A stretch of 25,701 bases of DNA from JAHHTP01 sp964587555 (lineage in GTDB: Bacteria; Bacillota; Clostridia; Oscillospirales; Ruminococcaceae). The first letter of the stretch is position 1. The number at the start of each line of letters is the position of its first letter. Location of the stretch: contig CAZPLR010000027.1 of NCBI GenBank assembly GCA_964587555.1, positions 1-25,701 on the forward strand, read 5' to 3'. Shown here in pieces: positions 6,701-14,860 of the stretch. The position numbers and the translations under genes are program-made. The notes under the pieces were generated by a model. The model saw only the letters and a program-made list of their open reading frames with translations, was not told the origin of the DNA and did not search any database.

Positions 6701-7483
6701 TCATATTTCCCGCAGATAGCGAAGCGTTTGGCTGGTATCGCCGTTCGGCAGGTACTCCAGCCCATAATATCCCTTGTATCCCGCGTTTTCGATCTCAGGG
6801 AGCAAAAAACGCCAATTGATCTCTCCGCTGCCCGGTTCGTGCCGTCCCGGCACGTCCGCCAAGTGGAAATGCCCGATATACGGGAGCATTTTCAAGATAT
6901 TATCGGTCAGGTTCCCCTCGGTCATCTGCTGATGGTAGATATCAAACAGCATCTTCACCTGCGGCGCGTTCACCGCCTGTAGGATCGCAAGCGCTTCATC
7001 ACTGCGGGAAAGAAAGACGCCGGGGTGATCTTTGGCTGTATTCAACGGTTCGATCACCAGCGTGACGCCGCTGTCGGCCAAACGCCCCGCCGCCAGCGAA
7101 AGACTTGCGATTATATTTTCACGCTGCGCTTTGCGGGAATATTCCGTCCGCTCTTTGCCCGAGCAGACGATCAGCGAGGGGATCTGATATTTTCTTGCGA
7201 TCTCGACCGATTCGGCGCAAATCTCTGAGAAAAGGGCGGGGGATTGCGGACAGACAAGACCGTACTCGTCAAATGCCGCAGCCTTTTTGGAATCTGCCGT
7301 ACCGACACAGCAGGCGGCGATCTGCATGCCGTGCAGCGCAGCTTGAGCGGAAACGGCGTTTAGGTCCTTATCTGAAAAGCCCCAAAATTCGATGGCGGGG
7401 AGGTGATCCTCAGCCGCCGCCTTGACGCGGCCGATGAACGGAAGGTGCGGATATAAAACTTCAATACAGGCGGAAAGCTTCAT
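6701..7483 (-). CDS. hyi: hydroxypyruvate isomerase-like TIM-barrel protein
   Basis: The 260-residue protein is an AP-endonuclease-2-type (xylose-isomerase-like) TIM barrel and matches the Hyi subgroup closely. VIEPLN carries E145, LFDIYHQQMTEGN carries D181 and H184, FHLADVPGRHEPGSGEINW is the diagnostic Hyi loop, and YGLEY carries E243; E145 and E243 are the expected catalytic and metal pair. Hyi interconverts hydroxypyruvate and tartronate semialdehyde. Close relatives act on other 2- or 3-keto sugars, so the substrate is not certain. GAGG lies 7 nt before the ATG. It starts 15 bp after pyrB and is likely co-transcribed with it, an unusual partner for a pyrimidine gene. No glyoxylate carboligase or tartronate semialdehyde reductase is nearby. 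Confidence 0.82.
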   Translation of the reverse strand: MKLSACIEVLYPHLPFIGRVKAAAEDHLPAIEFWGFSDKDLNAVSAQAALHGMQIAACCVGTADSKKAAAFDEYGLVCPQSPALFSEICAESVEIARKYQIPSLIVCSGKERTEYSRKAQRENIIASLSLAAGRLADSGVTLVIEPLNTAKDHPGVFLSRSDEALAILQAVNAPQVKMLFDIYHQQMTEGNLTDNILKMLPYIGHFHLADVPGRHEPGSGEINWRFLLPEIENAGYKGYYGLEYLPNGDTSQTLRYLREI

Positions 7484-7498
7484 TCGAAAACCTCATTG

Positions 7499-8572
7499 TC
7501 AGATCAGCTGACGATTATCGCAGTATTCGCAAACCTGGATATCACCGTCTACTGTGTGGTAACGCTTTAAGTATTTTTCATGGTTGGTGATGCAGCGCGG
7601 ATTGGAGCAGACATAGCCGGTGTCGACGCCCTTGATCAGCGGATAGGATGCGCTCTCGTGCAGCAGCGTCAGGATCAGCGCCATGCGCGCGTAAACGCCG
7701 TAATTTGCCTGCTTAAAGTAGACGGCACGCTCATCCTCGTCGACTGCCAGATCGATCTCGTCGACGCGCGGCAGCGGGTGCATGACCTTTAAGGTTGGCT
7801 TTGCTTTGAAGATTTTCGCCTTGTCCAGCACATAAACGTCCTTTTGCGCGAGGTATTCCTCATCGCTGGTAAAACGCTCGCGCTGGATACGTGTCATGTA
7901 CAGCACGTCTAGCTGCGGGATGGCGTCCTCCAAGCTGTGCGCCTCAGTATATGGACAGTTGTTGGCGTCCATGATATCCTTAATATAACGCGGCACCTGC
8001 AGCTGTGGTGTGGAGATAAGAATGAAGCGGTTGTTCGGATAGGCGGCGAGCGCCTTCATCAACGAATGAACGGTGCGCCCGTTTTTCAGGTCGCCGCACA
8101 GCCCAATGGTGAGGTTGTCCAGATGACCGACCTCCGCTTTTAGAGTAACCAGGTCGGTGAGGGTCTGCGTTGGATGGAGATGACCGCCGTCACCTGCGTT
8201 GATGACCGGGCAATCGGCGTAAAGCGCCGCCGCCTTTGCAGCGCCCTCAAGCGGATGGCGCACGACCAGAATATCAGCGTAGCCGCTGACGATGCGGATG
8301 GTATCGGTATAATTTTCACCTTTGGAAACGGAGGAGTTCTGCGGATTGTCAAAGCCGATGATAGAGCCGCCGAGCTTGATCATCGCGGTTTGGAAGGACA
8401 TCTGGGTGCGGGTAGACGGCTCGTAGAACAGGGTTGCTAAGATGCGGTTGCTGCACGCGCCGCGGTAGATATCCGGATCCTTGTAGATTTTAAGTGCGAG
8501 ATCGATGATCTCGTTCCAGCGCTTGATGCTGAAATCGTTTAAATCCACTAAATGCTCATAGCTTTTGTTCAT
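7499..8572 (-). CDS. pyrB: aspartate carbamoyltransferase with a PyrI-like zinc module
   Basis: ATCase condenses carbamoyl phosphate and aspartate in pyrimidine synthesis. Catalytic signatures are all present: STRT (53-56), SKGE (K84), HPLEGAA (106-112), HLHPTQT (131-137), TRIQ (R228) and HPLPR (265-269). At 357 residues it is ~45 longer than a plain catalytic chain. The extra C-terminus, residues ~312-357, holds C322-x4-C327 and C348-x2-C351 in the pattern of the zinc domain of the regulatory subunit PyrI (CSNPRCITN, then CEYC). The nucleotide-binding domain of PyrI is missing, and no pyrI gene is seen here. The zinc module may stabilise chain contacts without allosteric control (inference). 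AAAGGAAG precedes the ATG, and a good promoter lies 64 bp upstream. It leads an operon with hyi, GNAT and HAD genes. Confidence 0.93.
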   Translation of the reverse strand: MNKSYEHLVDLNDFSIKRWNEIIDLALKIYKDPDIYRGACSNRILATLFYEPSTRTQMSFQTAMIKLGGSIIGFDNPQNSSVSKGENYTDTIRIVSGYADILVVRHPLEGAAKAAALYADCPVINAGDGGHLHPTQTLTDLVTLKAEVGHLDNLTIGLCGDLKNGRTVHSLMKALAAYPNNRFILISTPQLQVPRYIKDIMDANNCPYTEAHSLEDAIPQLDVLYMTRIQRERFTSDEEYLAQKDVYVLDKAKIFKAKPTLKVMHPLPRVDEIDLAVDEDERAVYFKQANYGVYARMALILTLLHESASYPLIKGVDTGYVCSNPRCITNHEKYLKRYHTVDGDIQVCEYCDNRQLI

Positions 8573-8635
8573 GCAAAAACTTCCTTTCTGGCTGCTTTTT
8601 TACGGCTTGGCATATCGTGATGCGAAAGCAACTTT

Positions 8636-8664
8636 ATTATACCACGGAAGAGGACATTTTGCAA
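8636..8664 (-). promoter_or_regulatory. sigma-A promoter for the pyrB operon
   Basis: On the minus strand TTGCAA and a perfect TATAAT are 17 bp apart. The leader would be about 55 nt. I see no PyrR-type attenuator in so short a leader. Confidence 0.78.
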
Positions 8665-8703
8665 CCAAAAACGCCGTATTCTGCGCAGAAAGAGAGGAAA
8701 TAT

Positions 8704-9336
8704 ATGCAGACGCTTACCTATGCGAGAGCGCGCAGAAAAAAACGGCCGGTGCAGAAGGCAGTCTTGCTTTTGCTCCTCCTTATCCTTCTGCCCTATGCGC
8801 TGTGGCTGCGTCCCGCTGTGCAGATAAGCAACCGGCATCAGATCGATACCGCCGCCGCCGTCATGGTAAGGCAGGCGGTTGAGGAGAGCATAAGGCTTGA
8901 TGGAGAGAGTTTTTTCCGCATGGAGCAGGATGAGACAGGGGAAGTCCTTGCGGTGCAGCTCAACGAAGGGCGCTGTACCGCGTTCCAGCTTGCATTTGAG
9001 AAAAGGCTGACCACGCTGCTGCAAAGCGGATTTGAATACCGTTATACCGTACCGCTCGGCGCGCTGCTTGGCAGCGACCTTTTTATGACGTCAGGCCCGG
9101 ATGTACCGCTTGGCGTAATGCTGTTTGGAACCGTAAAAACCGCATTTGGAACCGACATGGAGAGTGTCGGAATCAACCAAACGCGGTATCGGTTAAAAAT
9201 GACTGTGGTCTGCCGCCTGCGCACATCGCTGCGCGAAAGCGCGCCGGTGGTGAAGGTCAGCGGCAGCTATACGGTAGCAGAGCTGATGGTCTGCGGAGAG
9301 ATCCCGCAGGTGAACCTGAGCCTGCCGGACGGGTAA
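8704..9336 (+). CDS. yunB: sporulation protein YunB
   Basis: The 210-residue protein has one N-terminal membrane helix (about 18-38) and an extracytoplasmic domain with YunB features: VPLGALLGS (116-124), the GP pair at 131-132, and VGINQTRYRL (155-164). In Bacillus subtilis YunB is made in the mother cell under sigma-E and contributes to spore formation; its biochemical role is not settled. The ATG at 8704 has AGAGAGG 6 nt upstream, while the open frame extends back to 8617 without a better site. It diverges from pyrB. I do not see a clear sigma-E promoter. It is a good sign that the organism sporulates. Confidence 0.85.
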   Translation: MQTLTYARARRKKRPVQKAVLLLLLLILLPYALWLRPAVQISNRHQIDTAAAVMVRQAVEESIRLDGESFFRMEQDETGEVLAVQLNEGRCTAFQLAFEKRLTTLLQSGFEYRYTVPLGALLGSDLFMTSGPDVPLGVMLFGTVKTAFGTDMESVGINQTRYRLKMTVVCRLRTSLRESAPVVKVSGSYTVAELMVCGEIPQVNLSLPDG

Positions 9337-9376
9337 AGCGATAATGAAGCAGCTGCAAAGAGCGATCCGAAACGGG

Positions 9377-11500
9377 TCACGCCCAAAGCTGTTTGTTCGG
9401 GCGCTCGGACATTGTAAGCTTAAGCGTGCCTCCCTCAAGCATCTGCGCGTGAGTAAAATACGGCGCGGAAAGCGGACTGCCGTTGATCTCGGCGTTTTGG
9501 ATATATTTTGCTTTTTGGGATGCGCCGTGCGCTTCGATTGTAAAGGTCTTGCCGTTTGGCAGGTCGATCTCGATCTGGTCAAAGATCGGGCTGCCCAGAT
9601 CATAACGGTCGCTGCCCGGCGTGACGGTGTAGAATCCCATTGCGGAAAACGCGCAGAACGCGCTCATCGCGCCGCCGTCCTCGTCGCCGCAGATGCCCAG
9701 CGGGGAGTTTGTAAACCACAGGTCAAGTATCTCATGGAGCTTGCGCTGGGTCTTATATGCCTGCCCGCAGAAGTTGTAGAGGTACGGGATATGAAAGCTT
9801 GGCTCGTTGCCCATGCAGAACTGTCCCATCAAACCGGTGGCGTCCGGATACTGCATGAGGAAGGTCGACTTCAGCACGCCGTCATACTGCTCGACATAGA
9901 GATTGTCAAGCTTCTGAGCAAACGCTTCTTTGCCGCCGTGCATCTCTACCATGCCGGCAATATCATGCTGCGCGGCAAAGTTATAGATATAAGCGTTGTT
10001 CTCTGCAAAGTACCTGCGGCCGCCCTGACCGCCGCAGAACTTTGGGTTATATTCCTTCACAAAGCTGCCGTCCGCCTTACGCGGATGGACAAACCCGGTT
10101 TCTCTGTTATAGACGTTTAAGTAATTTCGCGCGCGCTTTTCGAAATAAGCGGCGTCCTCTTTCTTACCAAGCGCCTTAGCGAGCTGCGCGATGCACCAGT
10201 CGTCATAGGACTGCTCGATCGTGACCGCGACCGCTTGGCGATTTTCAAATTCCTCCACCGGTTCGGCCGAGGTTTCTTCTTCGTCCTCCTCCAATGCCGG
10301 GAAGAAGCCTTTTTCGTGATAGCAATAGGTCAACTCGCCCGCATTGCCGTCCTTCCATGGGCACATTGTGCGCTCCATCGCGTTTTTATACGCCGCTTTG
10401 TAAGCAAGCTCCAAATCGAATGGAAATCCCTTTGCAAGCGCGTCGGCGAAAAGCGAAACAGTATGAAAGCCCAGCATGCACGGGCGGTTTCCGCCTAAGA
10501 ATGGGAAACGCGCCATCCAGCCGCCCTGCTCGTAGGTACGCAGATAGGATGTCAGAATGTCGCTGTGTACCTTTGGCTCAAGCAGCATCTGAAGCGGGTG
10601 CATCCCGCGATAGGTATCCCAGATCCCGTCGTCGCTGTAGTATTCGTGGCCGCCGTCAGCATGAACCTGATGGTCAAAGCCAATGTATTCGCCGTCAACG
10701 CTGTAATTGTGCATCCGGGAGAGCGCGCGGTACAGCGCGGTATAGAACACCGTTTTTCGGTTTTCGTCGTCCCCGGTCACGCGAATCTTAGAAAGGACTG
10801 CGTTCCATGCGCCGCTGCACTGCGCGCGCAGCTCCTCAAAGCTGTGATTTTGCACCGAGCGGGCAAAGCTTTTCTCGCAGCTTTCCTTTCCGATGGCGCT
10901 GAGCGCGAATTTCACGATTGTTTCCGGCCCGGAAAGCTTGACCAGCACAACGGTGGTATCGTCTGGGATTTCCGGCTTATAGAAGCCCGGCGTTTGGGTA
11001 TTTATCACTTCAAAGCCCTCGCAGGAGGAAAACTCGTAAACGCCGGTCATAGCGGTCTGCTCGTCGAGAGCGGCAGCGGCGACAATCCGGTTCTGTATGG
11101 TTTCGCAGCGGATGCAGCGCTTGAAATAGACGGCGGCATAGCGGCAATTTTCACCGGTGAAACGGAAAATGCCGGTATTATGGTAGGCGGTCAATTCCGC
11201 TTGGATACCGGTATCCTCCAGCATGACGGCGTAATAGTCCGGCTTTGCAGTTTCGAAATCATGGTCGAAAACGCTGCCGTTTTGCATGAAGTCGGCGCAT
11301 CTTTCTTCAAGCGGCATGATGATCCCGCCGCCCGCCGAAAAGCCGTAGATGCGGTCGGAAATATAGCGGTCTTTTACGCCCGGACGAAAGACCGGCGCGC
11401 AGACAGCCGCGCCATGCGGAGACTGCACATTCGGCGCGGTCGAGGTCAGCAAATGTCCGATCGTGCCGATATTTGTGTTGACATAACGTGTATAATCCAT
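9377..11500 (-). CDS. GH92 family alpha-mannosidase-like glycosidase
   Basis: The 707-residue protein matches GH92, a family of Ca2+-dependent exo-alpha-mannosidases. The N-terminal beta-sandwich opens with YVNTNIGTIGHLL and includes SPHGAAVCAPVFRPG. The (alpha/alpha)6 domain contains YSDDGIWDTYRGMHPLQML (about 290-310). MGNEPSFHIPY holds E566, the expected catalytic acid. GDEDGGAMSAF (605-615, D606 and D608) is the expected base and metal region. TPGSDRYDLGSPIF is the family's C-terminal signature. There is no signal peptide, so it probably acts in the cytoplasm on imported mannosides. AAAGGAGG sits ideally before the ATG. It diverges from the GH106-like gene, suggesting joint regulation. 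Linkage preference cannot be read from sequence. It ends 40 bp from the yunB stop, and I see no terminator between them. Confidence 0.9.
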   Translation of the reverse strand: MDYTRYVNTNIGTIGHLLTSTAPNVQSPHGAAVCAPVFRPGVKDRYISDRIYGFSAGGGIIMPLEERCADFMQNGSVFDHDFETAKPDYYAVMLEDTGIQAELTAYHNTGIFRFTGENCRYAAVYFKRCIRCETIQNRIVAAAALDEQTAMTGVYEFSSCEGFEVINTQTPGFYKPEIPDDTTVVLVKLSGPETIVKFALSAIGKESCEKSFARSVQNHSFEELRAQCSGAWNAVLSKIRVTGDDENRKTVFYTALYRALSRMHNYSVDGEYIGFDHQVHADGGHEYYSDDGIWDTYRGMHPLQMLLEPKVHSDILTSYLRTYEQGGWMARFPFLGGNRPCMLGFHTVSLFADALAKGFPFDLELAYKAAYKNAMERTMCPWKDGNAGELTYCYHEKGFFPALEEDEEETSAEPVEEFENRQAVAVTIEQSYDDWCIAQLAKALGKKEDAAYFEKRARNYLNVYNRETGFVHPRKADGSFVKEYNPKFCGGQGGRRYFAENNAYIYNFAAQHDIAGMVEMHGGKEAFAQKLDNLYVEQYDGVLKSTFLMQYPDATGLMGQFCMGNEPSFHIPYLYNFCGQAYKTQRKLHEILDLWFTNSPLGICGDEDGGAMSAFCAFSAMGFYTVTPGSDRYDLGSPIFDQIEIDLPNGKTFTIEAHGASQKAKYIQNAEINGSPLSAPYFTHAQMLEGGTLKLTMSERPNKQLWA

Positions 11501-11541
11501 ATAAATTCCTCCTTTGATTCAAACAGAATACGCTTTTTTTA

Positions 11542-11570
11542 ATTATACTCGTTTTCCAGTGTTCGGACAA
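11542..11570 (-). promoter_or_regulatory. sigma-A promoter for the GH92 gene
   Basis: On the minus strand TTGTCC and TATAAT are 17 bp apart, and the -10 lies 41 bp before the GH92 ATG. A small inverted repeat, TGTAT/ATACA at 11573-11587, abuts the -35. Confidence 0.65.
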
Positions 11571-11630
11571 GATGTATTTTCCATACAAATTGTTTTTTTC
11601 ATTGTGTGAATTTTCTTAAAACGGAGACGG

Positions 11631-11654
11631 AAAATCAAAAAAATGCTTGATTTT
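11631..11654. promoter_or_regulatory. inverted repeat, candidate operator
   Basis: AAAATCAA and TTGATTTT form a perfect 8-bp inverted repeat with an 8-bp spacer. The right arm contains the -35 of the rightward promoter, so a repressor or activator bound here would control the GH106-like/SGNH unit. No regulator gene is seen nearby. Confidence 0.45.
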
Positions 11655-11675
11655 TGCTGTCGCTGCAAGTATAAT
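11647..11675 (+). promoter_or_regulatory. sigma-A promoter for the GH106-like/SGNH unit
   Basis: TTGATT, a 17-bp spacer and a perfect TATAAT are present, with the -10 ending 65 bp before the chosen ATG. The -35 lies inside an inverted repeat. Confidence 0.7.
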
Positions 11676-11740
11676 GAAGGTAAAAGAAGCAGGCGTTTTT
11701 CGTTCTTTGAAAGCGCAGGCTGCAAGGGAGGGGAATGAGT

Positions 11741-14700
11741 ATGTCGGTTTTTTATCCAAAGAACAAAGCGGAAAGCTTGCCGCTTTCGTTGTTTGAGAAT
11801 CCGAGCTGCGAATATCGGGGCGCGCCGTTTTGGGCGTGGAATAACAGGTTGGACGAGGCGCAGCTTCTGCGGCAGATTGACGTTTTGAGGGAAATGGGGT
11901 TCGGGGGTTTTCACATGCATCCGCGTACCGGGCTTGCGACCAAGTATTTATCGGAAGAATATATGCGGATGATTAAATCCTGTGTGAACAAGGCAAAAAA
12001 CGATCATATGCGCGCTTATCTTTATGACGAGGACCGCTGGCCGAGCGGGTTTGCGGGCGGTTATGCCACGAAAAAGGCGGAGAATCGCCAGCATAGCCTG
12101 CTGTTTACCCCGTTTCCCTATGGGGAAGGAAAGGCTGGGCATATCAATATTTCCTCAGCTGCCGCAGTCAGGAGCGAAAACGGCGTGCTGCTTGCAGCGT
12201 ATGATGTCGTTTTAAGCGCGGACGGCGCGCTTCTTTCCGGAACGCGGGTGGAGGAGAATCAGGCGGCGAAGGGAAAAAAGTGGTACGCCTATTTAGAAAC
12301 GGCAAAGGGAAGCTCTTGGTTTAATAATGAAACCTACATTGATACCCTAAACCCAAAGGCGATGCAGGATTTCATTGAGATCACCTACGAAAGCTATCTG
12401 GCGGCGGTTGGAGGGGAGTTTGGAGAAACCGTTCCGTCCATCTTCACCGATGAGCCGCAGTTTTCCCACAAACGCACCTTGAATTATGCGTCGGACGAAA
12501 TGGATGTGATCCTGCCGTGGACGCCGGATTTTGCGGAAAGCTTTAAACAGACCTACAGAATGGACATTCTCGACCATCTGCCGGAGCTGATTTGGGATCT
12601 GCCGGATGGAATGCCGTCCAGAGCGCGGTACTGCTACCACGATCATATTGCGGAACGGTTTGCGCAGGCGTTTGCCGACCAGTGCGGCGGATGGTGCAAA
12701 GCGCACGGGATTGCGCTGACCGGCCATATGATGGAGGAGCCGACCTTACAGTCGCAGACTGCCGCGCTCGGCGAGGCGATGCGATCCTATCGCTCGTTTG
12801 CGCTGCCGGGGATTGATATGTTGGCGGATATGACCGAGTTCACAACCGCAAAGCAGGCGCAGTCGGCGGTGCATCAGTATGGGCGCGAGGGAATGCTTTC
12901 CGAGCTGTATGGTGTGACCGGCTGGGATTTTGATTTCCGCGGGCATAAGTTTCAGGGCGATTGGCAGGCAGCGCTCGGCGTGACGGTGCGCGTGCCGCAT
13001 CTATCTTGGGTATCGATGGAGGGCGAAGCAAAGCGCGATTATCCGGCGTCTATTTCGTATCAGTCCCCATGGTACAAGGAATACCGCTATGTGGAGGATC
13101 ATTTTGCGCGGCTGAATACGGCGCTGACGCGCGGCACGCCGATTGTGCGCATCGGCGTGATCCATCCGGTGGAAAGCTGCTGGTTATACTGGGGGCCGAA
13201 GGAGCAGAACGCGCTTATCCGCCAAACGTTGGACGAGAATTTCAAGACGGTCACGGAGTGGCTGTTATTCGGCGCGTACGATTTCGATTTCATCAGCGAG
13301 TCGCTGCTGCCGAGCCAATGCGAAAGAGCGGGCAATCCGTTGAAGGTCGGGGAGATGGCTTATGATGTGGTGGTCGTGCCAGACTGCCGCACCTTAAGAA
13401 GCAGCACGGTGACAAGACTGCGTGATTTTGCGGCGGCGGGCGGAACCGTTGTTTTTATGGGCAATGTGCCGGAGTTTGTAGATGCCGTGCCGTCTGATGA
13501 GGCAAAAACGCTTTGCGCCGAAACCGCGCATATCCCGTTTGACCGCAGCGCGCTTTATACTGCGCTGAAACCGTTTACCGAGGTGTCCATCCGGGAGAGC
13601 GACGGCGCGATGGCAGAGGATCTGATTACGCAATACCGCGCCGATGGAGCGGCTTCGTGGCTATTTATCGCCGACGGAAAAAAGGCGGCGCCGGATGTGA
13701 CGCGGGAAAGGACGCTGACGGTTACGGTGAACGGATGCAAGAAAGCGGAGCTGTACGATACGATTACCGGACGGGTTTTGCCGGTTTCATACGACGCAAA
13801 GGCAGGCGAAACGAGAATTACAGTGACCCATGTTCCATATCGGTCGCTGCTGCTGCGGCTGACGCCGGGAAAGGAAAATAAAGTCGTCTTGCCTGCCAGA
13901 CCGCAGCCGCAGGAGCAGATTTCCTTCCTGCGTCCGGTTCATTATACGCTTTCGGAGGACAACGCGCTGCTGCTTGATTTGGCGGAATATGCACTGGATG
14001 ATGAAGGCTTTGCGCCGAAGGAGGAAATGCTGCGGCTCGACAACATCCTGCGGGCAAAAGCGGGCTTTGCGCTGCACGGCGGCGAGATTGCCCAGCCATG
14101 GGTGACCGGCGTTTCGAAGCAGACTGCTGCGAAGCATACCGTAAGACTGCGCTTTGCGTTTGAGAGCAAAAAGGCGTTTTCCGGCTGTAAATTAGCGTTG
14201 GAGCAGGCGAAGCGGGCGCGTATCCTCCTGAATGGTGCTGAAGTGCAAGAAAAAGTCTGCGGTTACTATGTTGACGAGGCAATCAAGACAGTACCCCTTC
14301 CGGATTTGGCGGTCGGCAGAAATGTGTTGGAAATCGTATATCCGTTCACTGAGGATCTGCAAATGGAGTGGTGCTATCTGCTGGGCGCGTTCGGCGTGAA
14401 GCTGATTGGTACAGACGCGGTTTTGGAGGAATTGCCGGATAAGCTGGGCTTTGGCAGCATCGTATCGCAGGGACTGCCGTTTTATACCGGAAACGTCACC
14501 TATGCGTTTGATTTTACCTTACAGGAAGAGAAGCGAGCCTCGCTTCGTATCAGTTATTATCGCGGAGGCTGTATGCGGGTGCGCTGCGACGCAAAAAATG
14601 CGGGCGTTATCGCCTACCCGCCGTATGAGTGCGAGCTTGGAACGCTTTTTGCCGGAACGCATCATATCGAGGTGACGCTTTACGGCAACCGCTACAATGG

Positions 14701-14860
14701 CTTTGGCGCGGTACATAACTGCACGCAGAATGCCTCTTGGCCGCATGCGTGGCGCACGACGGACGACAGCTTCTGCTATGAGTATCAGCTAAAGGATCTC
14801 GGGGTGCTGCGTTCGCCGGTTTTACAGCTTTATGCGGATGAAAGGAAAGAAAAAAGATGA
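11741..14860 (+). CDS. large GH106-like glycoside hydrolase
   Basis: The 1039-residue protein resembles the GH106 (alpha-L-rhamnosidase) and related TIM-barrel group. APFWAWNNRLDEAQLLRQI (28-46), GFGGFHMHPRTGLATKYL (53-70) and YLYDEDRWPSGFAGG (93-107) match the barrel start, and FTDEPQFSHK is further in. TGHMMEEPTLQSQ and the MLSELYGVTGWDF region are likely active-site strands. The C-terminal third looks like beta-sandwich domains (CGYYVDEAI to the end). GH106 itself acts on rhamnosides, but this cytoplasmic Firmicutes branch is poorly characterised, so the substrate is open. No signal peptide is seen. An ATG two codons upstream (11735) is only 3 nt from GGAGG, so 11741 (9 nt) is preferred. 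It overlaps the SGNH gene by 4 bp. Calling the catalytic residues would need an alignment. Confidence 0.75.
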   Translation: MSVFYPKNKAESLPLSLFENPSCEYRGAPFWAWNNRLDEAQLLRQIDVLREMGFGGFHMHPRTGLATKYLSEEYMRMIKSCVNKAKNDHMRAYLYDEDRWPSGFAGGYATKKAENRQHSLLFTPFPYGEGKAGHINISSAAAVRSENGVLLAAYDVVLSADGALLSGTRVEENQAAKGKKWYAYLETAKGSSWFNNETYIDTLNPKAMQDFIEITYESYLAAVGGEFGETVPSIFTDEPQFSHKRTLNYASDEMDVILPWTPDFAESFKQTYRMDILDHLPELIWDLPDGMPSRARYCYHDHIAERFAQAFADQCGGWCKAHGIALTGHMMEEPTLQSQTAALGEAMRSYRSFALPGIDMLADMTEFTTAKQAQSAVHQYGREGMLSELYGVTGWDFDFRGHKFQGDWQAALGVTVRVPHLSWVSMEGEAKRDYPASISYQSPWYKEYRYVEDHFARLNTALTRGTPIVRIGVIHPVESCWLYWGPKEQNALIRQTLDENFKTVTEWLLFGAYDFDFISESLLPSQCERAGNPLKVGEMAYDVVVVPDCRTLRSSTVTRLRDFAAAGGTVVFMGNVPEFVDAVPSDEAKTLCAETAHIPFDRSALYTALKPFTEVSIRESDGAMAEDLITQYRADGAASWLFIADGKKAAPDVTRERTLTVTVNGCKKAELYDTITGRVLPVSYDAKAGETRITVTHVPYRSLLLRLTPGKENKVVLPARPQPQEQISFLRPVHYTLSEDNALLLDLAEYALDDEGFAPKEEMLRLDNILRAKAGFALHGGEIAQPWVTGVSKQTAAKHTVRLRFAFESKKAFSGCKLALEQAKRARILLNGAEVQEKVCGYYVDEAIKTVPLPDLAVGRNVLEIVYPFTEDLQMEWCYLLGAFGVKLIGTDAVLEELPDKLGFGSIVSQGLPFYTGNVTYAFDFTLQEEKRASLRISYYRGGCMRVRCDAKNAGVIAYPPYECELGTLFAGTHHIEVTLYGNRYNGFGAVHNCTQNASWPHAWRTTDDSFCYEYQLKDLGVLRSPVLQLYADERKEKR

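Noticed and set aside
6838..6854. CGTGCCG/CGGCACG hairpin with a 3-base loop
   Set aside because: It lies in the conserved VPGRHEPG coding motif of hyi and is explained by that protein sequence.
10565..11542. A 325-codon plus-strand frame antisense to the GH92 gene, and another of 258 codons at 9344-10120
   Set aside because: The minus-strand frame has clear GH92 motifs, start and ribosome binding site. The antisense frames have no recognisable domains and are a by-product of codon bias.
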